This document shows positions 1-5,302 of a DNA stretch of 5,302 nucleotides, one piece after another. Under the pieces are notes generated by a model. It was given only the letters and a program-made list of their open reading frames with translations, ran no database searches and was not told the DNA's origin. The position numbers and the translations under genes were made by a program. The stretch comes from an uncultured Nitrososphaera sp. (lineage in GTDB: Archaea; Thermoproteota; Nitrososphaeria; Nitrososphaerales; Nitrososphaeraceae), in contig NZ_CAMLDP010000100.1 of assembly GCF_946478925.1 (NCBI RefSeq), positions 1-5,302 of the forward strand, given 5' to 3'. Each line of letters opens with the position of its first letter. Position 1 is the first letter of the stretch.

Positions 1-600
1 GATCTCGTGCACAGGTGCGCCTCGCGACTGCACCTCTGCAGGAATGCTAAACCCTGCCTGCAATGTAGCATGTCTGTAATAATAGATGTCGCCTGCCTTG
101 GAGCCCCGTGCTCCAAATTGCGACCTGCTCTCAGACGTTTTTGAGATGAACACAGCGTTGCCGTATTTTCTTGCTGCCTCAAGCGCAGCGTTAGGTATGC
201 TCTTCAGTAACCTTGAAACGAGCGAGCCATCTACACACACAATGTTTACCCTGCCACTTGCCTGCGCCTTTTGCGCTATCAAGGCCTCCATATCCATCGC
301 CCTCGACTCCATCTGTTCTCCACGGGCCGAGCCGCTTATGTCGTTCTCCCAATCCTTTGCAAGGACCTCGTTAGTGCTAGTGACAGCCACCGCCGCAATG
401 GCATAGAGGTCAAAGCCCTGCAGGGCTCGCTTGTTCCAGCTTGAATCTATTCCTGCAGAAACACAATCTTTAGGCTTGGGCTCATAAGCTATCCAGCAAG
501 ACCTTGCGTCCATTATTATGCCGTCATGGTTTGCATCTTTTATCTTGGCAAGCTTGGCTTCCCTGTTCCTTATGGCGTCAAGTATTATCTCGTTGAACAA
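1..600 (-). CDS. nurA: NurA-type DNA repair nuclease, N-terminal part (cut by left edge)
   Basis: Translating the minus strand from 600 gives 200 uninterrupted residues running off the window. NurA is a Mn-dependent 5'-to-3' exonuclease/endonuclease that works with the HerA helicase, and with Mre11-Rad50, in resecting DNA double-strand breaks in archaea. Seen here: a first motif GIDSSW (D52 as the probable metal ligand), followed by a hydrophobic strand DLYAIAAVAV; a helical stretch with acidic candidates E98 and E105; a second motif VCVDGSL (D124); and FISKTSESR (about 151-159), matching the family's conserved Lys-Ser segment. The start is TTG at 600-598. It is the only usable start after the in-frame stop at 628-630, it precedes D52 by the expected distance, and it lies 30 bp from a TATA box. 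The next in-frame ATG (513-511) would remove the N-terminal helix. The gene lies 38 bp downstream of the oxidoreductase gene on the same strand. herA often neighbours nurA but, if present, is outside the window. Family assignment is firm; the exact catalytic Glu is uncertain. Confidence 0.87.
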   Translation of the reverse strand, partial: MFNEIILDAIRNREAKLAKIKDANHDGIIMDARSCWIAYEPKPKDCVSAGIDSSWNKRALQGFDLYAIAAVAVTSTNEVLAKDWENDISGSARGEQMESRAMDMEALIAQKAQASGRVNIVCVDGSLVSRLLKSIPNAALEAARKYGNAVFISKTSESRSQFGARGSKAGDIYYYRHATLQAGFSIPAEVQSRGAPVHEI

Positions 601-625
601 CGCGACGGATAACGTGGGAGCCCCA

Positions 626-640
626 GATTAAAAAGTAATC
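626..640 (-). promoter_or_regulatory. TATA box of nurA, overlapping the 3' end of the oxidoreductase gene
   Basis: On the minus strand the sequence TTTTTAAT (634-627) follows the oxidoreductase stop codon by only four bases. Its centre is about 30 bp from the nurA TTG, which fits an archaeal TATA box feeding a leaderless transcript. The five-T run could also act as a U-tract terminator for the upstream gene, so the two signals may coincide. This is inferred from position and composition only. Confidence 0.5.
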
Positions 641-1949
641 AGGCGGAAGACATCCTGCCTGCTATTTCTGCAGGGTCCCACATCATTCTTGCATTGGTTT
701 CTGCTGTTGCAAGCGCGCCTGCTTCTGCTACCTGCGCCGCCACCTTTGCGGCCATCGGTAGCGCGCCGGTTGCTCCCGGCGAGTTGTAGTTTAGTATGTG
801 TATGGACGAATCACGCTTCAGGATGAGCGTGTCAGGAACGAACTTGCCATCGCCGTCAATCACTGACGAGCGTATGCCTGCCGTGCCTCGCTCGGTAAAG
901 GCAGAAGGTTTCAGCGCCGGCAGGAACTCTCTTACCCTGTTTATCATAGCAGTTTTTGAAAGTGAGCTTTTCAGTTCTGTGCTTGCAAGCGACAAGAACT
1001 GCCTATCAAAGAACACTTTGCGGGCGCCCGTTGCAGACGACTCTATCATCTTTGGGAGCATGTCAGCAATGTTCCGGCCAAGTGAATAGGCGTATGGTCC
1101 AAAGACGGGCACGGCGTTTGGCCCCACTTCTCGCCTGCCGTCTGCCCTCACTATCCAGTGAGGGTCTAGGAACGGGTATTCTGGATGACGTGGAACGGAA
1201 TACACTGACAATCTGGTTAAATCGCGGTACTGCTCTGGCGCCTGCCAGTACTCGCCACGAAAGTGCAGGTCGGTGTATTCCCTTGCGACTCCCATCAAGT
1301 GCGCGATGTCCACCGCGTTCCCGCCTGCGGCGTTTACGACAAACTCTGCTTCTATCTTGCGACCCTGCTTGGTTGACAAGACGTACGCGCCAGCCCCACT
1401 CTCCACGCGCGTGACGCTGTGACCCAGAAGCACGGCGCACCCGAACGACCGGAGGTCCTGCAGGAGGGTGCGTGAAAACGAGCCATAGTCGACAGAGCCG
1501 TCCCTGCCGCAGTATATTGCAGCCTCGCACTGCACGTTTGGCTCCATCTTTTTGGCGCCGGCCTTGTCCAGGAACAACAGATCATCCTTGGCAAGGCCGT
1601 TTGCCTCTCCCCACGACATGTACTTGTGCAGGCGGTCTATGCCCCGCTCGTCGGTCGCAACTTCAAGTACGCCGTCGCGCTCAAACGGCAATCCCTTGGC
1701 CTGCGCAAACTTTTCCCACATTTCAAAGCCAAGCGATGCGGCCTTGGCGAACAGCTTTTTCTTTGCCGGGTCATAGAGAAAAGGCGCGTGCACCTTGCCG
1801 GTGTTCCGGCTGCTGGTGTGTCGGGCTATATCGAGCTCCTTCTCCACCAGGGCCACAGAGCCGGGGTCTCTTGCCTGCCCGGAGAGGAAATACGCGATTG
1901 AGGTGCCGAGGATGCCGCCTCCTATCACAGCCACAGAGTACAAGCTCAA
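639..1949 (-). CDS. lhgO: FAD-dependent oxidoreductase, L-2-hydroxyglutarate oxidase (LhgO) family
   Basis: This 436-residue protein of the DAO/LhgO fold is close to the 422 residues of E. coli LhgO. The family oxidises L-2-hydroxyglutarate to 2-oxoglutarate, passing electrons to oxygen or quinones, and so clears a side product of central metabolism. Seen here: the N-terminal dinucleotide fold GGGILG (10-15); E36 at the end of the second strand, where FAD ribose binds; a flavin-loop segment HTSSRNTGKVH (44-54); FRGEYW (230-235) and a VGPNAVPVF block, both near-identical in LhgO; a GIRSSVIDGDGKFVPD block; and the C-terminal FAD motif SPGATGALP (390-398). The last 30 or so residues extend beyond the usual end. 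No signal peptide or membrane helix is evident. The flavin-loop differs from the usual GHNSGVIH, so the substrate is not certain; a related 2-hydroxyacid is possible. The start is TTG: the longest frame begins at 1949, but TTG at 1943 gives an N-terminus reading MYSVAVIGGG and fits the TATA spacing better. Confidence 0.85.
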   Translation of the reverse strand: MSLYSVAVIGGGILGTSIAYFLSGQARDPGSVALVEKELDIARHTSSRNTGKVHAPFLYDPAKKKLFAKAASLGFEMWEKFAQAKGLPFERDGVLEVATDERGIDRLHKYMSWGEANGLAKDDLLFLDKAGAKKMEPNVQCEAAIYCGRDGSVDYGSFSRTLLQDLRSFGCAVLLGHSVTRVESGAGAYVLSTKQGRKIEAEFVVNAAGGNAVDIAHLMGVAREYTDLHFRGEYWQAPEQYRDLTRLSVYSVPRHPEYPFLDPHWIVRADGRREVGPNAVPVFGPYAYSLGRNIADMLPKMIESSATGARKVFFDRQFLSLASTELKSSLSKTAMINRVREFLPALKPSAFTERGTAGIRSSVIDGDGKFVPDTLILKRDSSIHILNYNSPGATGALPMAAKVAAQVAEAGALATAETNARMMWDPAEIAGRMSSA

Positions 1950-1968
1950 GACAGGATTGAACTCTTCA

Positions 1969-1978
1969 TTATTTATTC
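1969..1978 (-). promoter_or_regulatory. Probable TATA box of the LhgO-family gene
   Basis: On the minus strand, AATAAATAAT (1977-1968) is the only clear A+T block at promoter distance. The centre of AATAAATA (1977-1970) lies about 30 bp from the TTG at 1943 but only about 24 bp from the TTG at 1949. This favours the shorter start if the mRNA is leaderless, as it seems to be for the other genes here. No Shine-Dalgarno sequence precedes either TTG. Confidence 0.45.
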
Positions 1979-1988
1979 TTGCAAAAAA

Positions 1989-2025
1989 ACGGTAACGGTG
2001 CCCGTAAAACGTTTAATACGATACG
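1989..2025. promoter_or_regulatory. Short repeats and palindromes in the divergent LhgO/PolB intergenic region
   Basis: Between the two divergent TATA boxes are a direct repeat ACGGTA-ACGGTG (1989-2000), a small inverted repeat ACGG-TGC-CCGT (1995-2005), a perfect 8-bp palindrome AAACGTTT (2007-2014) overlapping the polB TATA box, and a tandem ATACG-ATACG (2016-2025) just after it. Such elements in a 95-bp divergent promoter could bind a regulator acting on one or both genes. They are short enough to occur by chance, and no known operator is recognised. Confidence 0.25.
2012..2018 (+). promoter_or_regulatory. TATA box of polB
   Basis: TTTAATA lies 30 bp (centre to first base) before the polB TTG at 2045 and is preceded by an A-rich GTAAAAC stretch suitable as a BRE. 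An initiator about 25-27 bp downstream would place transcription start within a few bases of the start codon. This implies a leaderless or nearly leaderless mRNA, consistent with the absence of a Shine-Dalgarno sequence. Confidence 0.6.
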
Positions 2026-2044
2026 TTGCGAGAGTCATTGAGAA

Positions 2045-4735
2045 TTGGCGCAAGAGACCTTTGTACAGGAGAAGAGGAGGCGCTTTGACGACCTTCCCGA
2101 GCTCCCCGAAGACAGGCCGGCCCTTCTCCTTTCCGCAGTCTACTCTGGCGAGGAGAAAAAGGTCTACCTGAAATTCTACGATCCGCGTGACAACGTGGTC
2201 TACCACTGGCGTGACAGGACGGGCCACCTGCCGTACGCCTACAGCAAGGTGCAGTATGCCGATGAAGTGGGCCAGATAGCTGCAAAGGAGACGAAATACA
2301 AGGTCGAGCGCACAAAGAAAAAGGACGTAATAGCCGACCAGGAAATTGAGATATTAAAAATAACTGCGCCAGACCCGCTTTCCATAGGCGGAACCGACAA
2401 CAGCCTACGCGAAAGAGTACGCTGTTGGGAAGCCGACATAAAATACCACGAAAACTACCTGTACGACCGCAGCCTGATAGCAGGGATCTATTACGTCAGG
2501 CACGGCGACAAGATAGAGCGGCACATGTACAAGATTTCAGACAAAGTCGAGGCGGAGCTCAAGGGCTTGCTGTGGGACAAGATAAAGGAGGAAGGAGAAA
2601 GCGGCAAGGAGTACAGGCAGTACGTGACTACGTGGGCCAACCTGCTCAATCAGCCCATACCGGAGCTCAAGAGGGTCGCAGTCGACATCGAAGTCGAGTC
2701 GGAGGAAGGCAGGATGCCGACGCCCCGCGACCACGACAGGCGTGTCACTGCGGTCGGCTTTGCCGGAAACGACGGCCTGAGAAAGGTGCTGGTGCTTGGC
2801 GAGAACATGGCCGACAACGGCAAGCCCCTCGTCAAGGAGGCAGAGGTGTGCAAGAGCGAAAAAGAGCTTCTTGAAAAAGCCTTTGCGATAATCAACACAT
2901 ATCCCATAATCATTACGTTCAACGGCGACGACTTTGACCTGCCGTACCTGTATGCGCGCTCGCAGGACGCGCGAATCAGCAGCGACGGCAAGGCGATACC
3001 AAAGGACGCCGTGCCGATAATCGTCAAGAAAGAGTCGTTCATCAAGCACGGGATGCAGGCCGAGCCGGTGGGGATACGCCACGGCATCCACATCGACCTC
3101 TTCCGCACGTTCCAGAACCGCTCTGTTCAGATCTACGCTTTTAGCAGGAAATACACAGAGTTCACGCTCAACGCTATCTGCGAGGCGCTCCTGGAAGACT
3201 CTAAGCTGGAATACGAAGGCGACATCGGCGACCTGCCGATGCAGACGCTTGCAGAATACTGCATGAAAGATGCCGACCTGACGTTTCGGCTCACCAGCTT
3301 TGGCGACAACCTGCTCATGAAGCTGCTCGTAGTCATCGCAAGGATAGGGCGCCTGTCGGTTGACGACATCGCCCGCTTTGGAGTCAACCAGTGGATCAGG
3401 GGGATATTGTACTATGAGCACAGGCAGCGCAATGAATTGATACCGCGCACAGACGAGCTGCACGACAAGGGCACCGCGTCCACGGCGGCAGTCATCAAGG
3501 AGAAAAAGTACCGCGGAGGAGAGGTTGTAGAGCCCACTCCGGGCATCCACTTTAACGTAGTCGTGCTTGACTTTGCGTCCCTCTACCCGAGCATAATCAA
3601 GGTGCACAACCTCTCGTACGAGACTATAAACTGCGTGCATGCAGAGTGCAGGGAGACGGGCAAGATAGAAGGCACGACCCACTGGGTCTGCCAGCAGAGA
3701 AAAGGATTGTCATCGCTCCTCATCGGGTCGCTGCGCGACCTGCGCGTCAACTATTACAAGTTCCTGTCAAAGGACAAGACCCTCCCTGCGCAAGAGCGCC
3801 AGCTCTACAACGTAGTAAGCCAGGCTATCAAGGTCATTTTGAACGCAAGCTATGGCGTCATGGGCGCCGAGATCTTTCCATTGTATTGTTTGCCTGTCGC
3901 CGACGCGACTGCCGCAATCGGCAGAAACACAATCAACGCCACGATAAACAAGTGCAAGGAGCTTGGAATCGAGGTCGTGTACGGAGACACCGACTCGCTT
4001 TTCCTCAAAGAGCCGTCGCAGGAGGCGATAGGCAAGGTGGTCGCGTGGGCCAAGGACCAGCTCGGAGTTGACCTAGAGATAGACAAGCAGTACCGCTACG
4101 TCGTCTTTAGCGACTTGAAAAAGAACTACCTCGGCGTTTTGCCAGACGGCACAGTCGATGTCAAGGGCCTGACCGGCAAAAAGTCGCACACGCCGCCTTT
4201 CATACGAAGCGCATTCTACGAGATTCTCAACATACTTGGCAGGGTCGGCTCCCAGAAGGACTTTGAGACCGCAAAGGAGAGCATCAAAAACATCATCCAG
4301 CGCGACGCCAAGAACCTAGAATCGAGCAAAATCCCGATACCTGACCTGAGCTTCAATGTCATGATAAACAAGTCGCTTGCAAGCTATGGCAAGAAAGTCA
4401 ATTCGGTAAAGACGATGGACGGCAAGGCTTCTCAGGTAGAGACCTACAAGGGCCTGCCGCAGCACATCAAGGCTGCAAAACTGCTTGCCGACAGGGGCAA
4501 GGACATCAAGGCCGGCGACATCATCTCGTACGTCAAGACAAAGAACGGCGACGGCGTTAAACCGGTAGAGCTTGCCAAGGCCGAAGAGATTGACACCGAG
4601 AAATACCTGGAGGCTATGGAGTCGACGTTTGACCAGGTGCTTGGCGCGCTCAGCTTTGACTTCAAGTCGATGCTCGGCAAGCCCAGGCAGCAGAGCCTCG
4701 ACGAGCTCTTTTGGAGCAAGCCCTCGACGATGTAG
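2045..4735 (+). CDS. polB: Family B replicative DNA polymerase (PolB1-type) with 3'-5' proofreading exonuclease
   Basis: This complete 896-residue archaeal family B DNA polymerase synthesises and proofreads chromosomal DNA. Domains in order: N-terminal domain (1 to about 200); 3'-5' exonuclease with Exo I VDIEVE (D214, E216), Exo II NGDDFD (293-298) and Exo III YCMKD (Y405, D409); palm/fingers with motif A DFASLYPSI (D509), motif B KVILNASYG (K596-G604), motif C YGDTDS (D648, D650) and KKNYLG (692-697); thumb with YKGLPQH (801-807); and a C-terminal PIP-like motif QQSLDELF (882-889) for the PCNA clamp. All catalytic acids are present. No intein interrupts the motifs, although A-C are common intein sites. 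The NA(S/T)YG form of motif B and the DFASLYPSI...NLSYET run resemble crenarchaeal PolB1, and the length is close to Sulfolobus PolB1 (882). The start is TTG, because an in-frame TGA (2039-2041) lies just upstream and no ATG is available; it has its own TATA box. The frame ends in tandem TAG TAG. In this lineage PolB is expected to coexist with PolD. Confidence 0.97.
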   Translation: MAQETFVQEKRRRFDDLPELPEDRPALLLSAVYSGEEKKVYLKFYDPRDNVVYHWRDRTGHLPYAYSKVQYADEVGQIAAKETKYKVERTKKKDVIADQEIEILKITAPDPLSIGGTDNSLRERVRCWEADIKYHENYLYDRSLIAGIYYVRHGDKIERHMYKISDKVEAELKGLLWDKIKEEGESGKEYRQYVTTWANLLNQPIPELKRVAVDIEVESEEGRMPTPRDHDRRVTAVGFAGNDGLRKVLVLGENMADNGKPLVKEAEVCKSEKELLEKAFAIINTYPIIITFNGDDFDLPYLYARSQDARISSDGKAIPKDAVPIIVKKESFIKHGMQAEPVGIRHGIHIDLFRTFQNRSVQIYAFSRKYTEFTLNAICEALLEDSKLEYEGDIGDLPMQTLAEYCMKDADLTFRLTSFGDNLLMKLLVVIARIGRLSVDDIARFGVNQWIRGILYYEHRQRNELIPRTDELHDKGTASTAAVIKEKKYRGGEVVEPTPGIHFNVVVLDFASLYPSIIKVHNLSYETINCVHAECRETGKIEGTTHWVCQQRKGLSSLLIGSLRDLRVNYYKFLSKDKTLPAQERQLYNVVSQAIKVILNASYGVMGAEIFPLYCLPVADATAAIGRNTINATINKCKELGIEVVYGDTDSLFLKEPSQEAIGKVVAWAKDQLGVDLEIDKQYRYVVFSDLKKNYLGVLPDGTVDVKGLTGKKSHTPPFIRSAFYEILNILGRVGSQKDFETAKESIKNIIQRDAKNLESSKIPIPDLSFNVMINKSLASYGKKVNSVKTMDGKASQVETYKGLPQHIKAAKLLADRGKDIKAGDIISYVKTKNGDGVKPVELAKAEEIDTEKYLEAMESTFDQVLGALSFDFKSMLGKPRQQSLDELFWSKPSTM

Positions 4736-4749
4736 TAGTATGTAGTAGG
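4730..4749 (+). repeat. Tandem 10-bp direct repeat at the polB stop
   Basis: ATGTAGTAGT (4730-4739) is followed immediately by ATGTAGTAGG (4740-4749), matching at 9 of 10 positions. The first copy contains the last codon of polB (ATG) and two consecutive in-frame TAG stops. The repeat abuts the TATA box of the next gene. It most likely arose by slippage or a small duplication; the extra stop gives a back-up termination signal. No function is claimed. Confidence 0.7.
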
Positions 4750-4757
4750 TTTATTAT
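4750..4757 (+). promoter_or_regulatory. TATA box of the ureohydrolase gene
   Basis: TTTATTAT begins 14 bases after the polB stop codon. Its centre is about 30 bp before the TTG at 4784, the same geometry as polB. This suggests the downstream gene has its own leaderless transcript rather than depending on polB read-through. No Shine-Dalgarno sequence is seen in the 48-bp gap. Confidence 0.55.
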
Positions 4758-4783
4758 CCACGCCTTTTGAGAAAGAGGGCATA

Positions 4784-5302
4784 TTGGACAAGGGCTTTTT
4801 CGACCTGTTTGTAGTGCCGGAAAAGACAAAGGCCGGCTATAGCTTTGCCGACACGCCGGTCAGGATCTCGTTCCAGGAGGCAAAAGTCGCAGTCTATGGC
4901 GTTCCACTTGACGCGACCACATCGTTTGGCAAGGGCACGGCAAGAGGACCGGAGGCGATCAGGCTCACTTCTGCAAGACAGATAGAGACTTTTGTGCTGG
5001 ATGAAAAGGCCGACATTTACGAGCTGAATTCGATATTCGACCTTGGAGATTTAAGGATGCCACCAAAAGCCAAGGGTGCCAAGACCGTGCTTGCATACCT
5101 TGACAGGACGATTCCACAGGTCGTGACAGCATTGCGGGAAAAGAACAAGATCCCGGTGATGCTCGGCGGCGAGCACACGCTTTCATATTATCAATTGAAG
5201 GCTTTGACAGGCGAAAAGCCGTTTGTAATACACTTTGACGCCCACCGTGACATGAAGGCCGAGTACGATGGCATGAAAATGTGCCACACGACTCCGTTCT
5301 AC
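4784..5302 (+). CDS. speB: Agmatinase/arginase-family ureohydrolase, N-terminal part (cut by right edge)
   Basis: The open frame from 4784 gives 173 residues to the window edge. Ureohydrolases are cytoplasmic binuclear Mn enzymes that cleave a guanidino group to release urea. Archaeal members are most often agmatinases, converting agmatine to putrescine in polyamine synthesis. Seen here: a first strand VAVYGVPLDATTSFGKGTARGP typical of the family (split in the middle by the substrate-loop Thr/Ser), then GGEH (128-131, H131 as first Mn ligand), then FDAHRD (D152, H154 and D156 as Mn ligands), and CHTTPF (167-172), where H168 matches the substrate-side His of agmatinases. The remaining metal ligands (the D-x-D motif) would lie beyond the edge. 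The start is TTG at 4784, the only start codon between the in-frame TAG at 4736-4738 and the first conserved strand, and it has a TATA box at the right distance. Arginase or another guanidino-hydrolase specificity cannot be excluded from half the protein. Confidence 0.8.
   Translation, partial: MDKGFFDLFVVPEKTKAGYSFADTPVRISFQEAKVAVYGVPLDATTSFGKGTARGPEAIRLTSARQIETFVLDEKADIYELNSIFDLGDLRMPPKAKGAKTVLAYLDRTIPQVVTALREKNKIPVMLGGEHTLSYYQLKALTGEKPFVIHFDAHRDMKAEYDGMKMCHTTPFY

Noticed and set aside
86..406. A 106-codon plus-strand open frame at the left end
   Set aside because: It is antisense to the NurA coding frame, which carries the family motifs on the minus strand.
1063..1530. Overlapping Arg-rich open frames on both strands within the LhgO gene
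   Set aside because: They are out-of-frame readings of a GC-rich gene. Their low-complexity Arg/Pro/Ser composition and lack of promoters argue against coding.
2537..3682. A long open frame of 381 codons on the minus strand opposite polB
   Set aside because: It lies wholly antisense to the polymerase exonuclease and palm coding sequence, whose motifs are intact, and its product shows no recognisable domain. It is explained by codon bias of the real gene.
3566..4015. Possible intein in the PolB polymerase motifs
   Set aside because: Motifs A, B and C are each uninterrupted and spaced as in intein-free PolB1.
4444..4791. A 115-codon minus-strand frame over the polB end and the next promoter
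   Set aside because: It is antisense to the conserved PolB thumb and PIP tail and has no recognisable domain.
1..5302. CRISPR array, tRNA or rRNA gene, insertion sequence or attachment site
   Set aside because: No regularly spaced repeats, cloverleaf or transposase motifs were seen. The gaps are all under 100 bp and are accounted for by promoters.

Overview
The window looks like compact, moderate-GC chromosomal DNA from an ammonia-oxidising archaeon of the Nitrososphaera type (Thaumarchaeota / Nitrososphaeria). The family assignments rest on motifs read directly from the sequence. The lineage is an inference from a PolB1-type archaeal DNA polymerase, a NurA nuclease, archaeal TATA boxes about 30 bp before apparently leaderless TTG starts, and the lack of Shine-Dalgarno sequences. 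No homology search was possible.

Layout. Positions 600 to 1 (minus strand, cut by the left edge) encode the N-terminal 200 residues of a NurA-type DNA-end-processing nuclease. Positions 1949 to 639 (minus) encode a complete FAD-dependent oxidoreductase of the L-2-hydroxyglutarate oxidase (LhgO) family. A 95-bp divergent promoter region follows, and then the complete family B replicative DNA polymerase at 2045-4735 (plus). Its three exonuclease motifs, three polymerase motifs and C-terminal PCNA-binding motif are intact, with no intein. From 4784 to the right edge (plus) lies the N-terminal 173 residues of an agmatinase/arginase-family ureohydrolase. There is no gap longer than 100 bp, and I see no RNA gene, mobile element or CRISPR array.

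How they fit together. PolB and NurA are both DNA-replication/repair functions flanking the locus. LhgO (oxidation of a 2-hydroxyacid side product) and the ureohydrolase (probably agmatine to putrescine plus urea) are metabolic, so this is a set of neighbours rather than one pathway. Each gene appears to have its own TATA box even where intergenic gaps are only 38-48 bp, so they are probably transcribed singly.

The most consistent unusual signal is that all four genes appear to start with TTG, each about 30 bp from the centre of a TATA-like box. This also suggests that the LhgO start may be 6 bp downstream of the longest ORF. I do not see evidence for a novel multi-gene system here.
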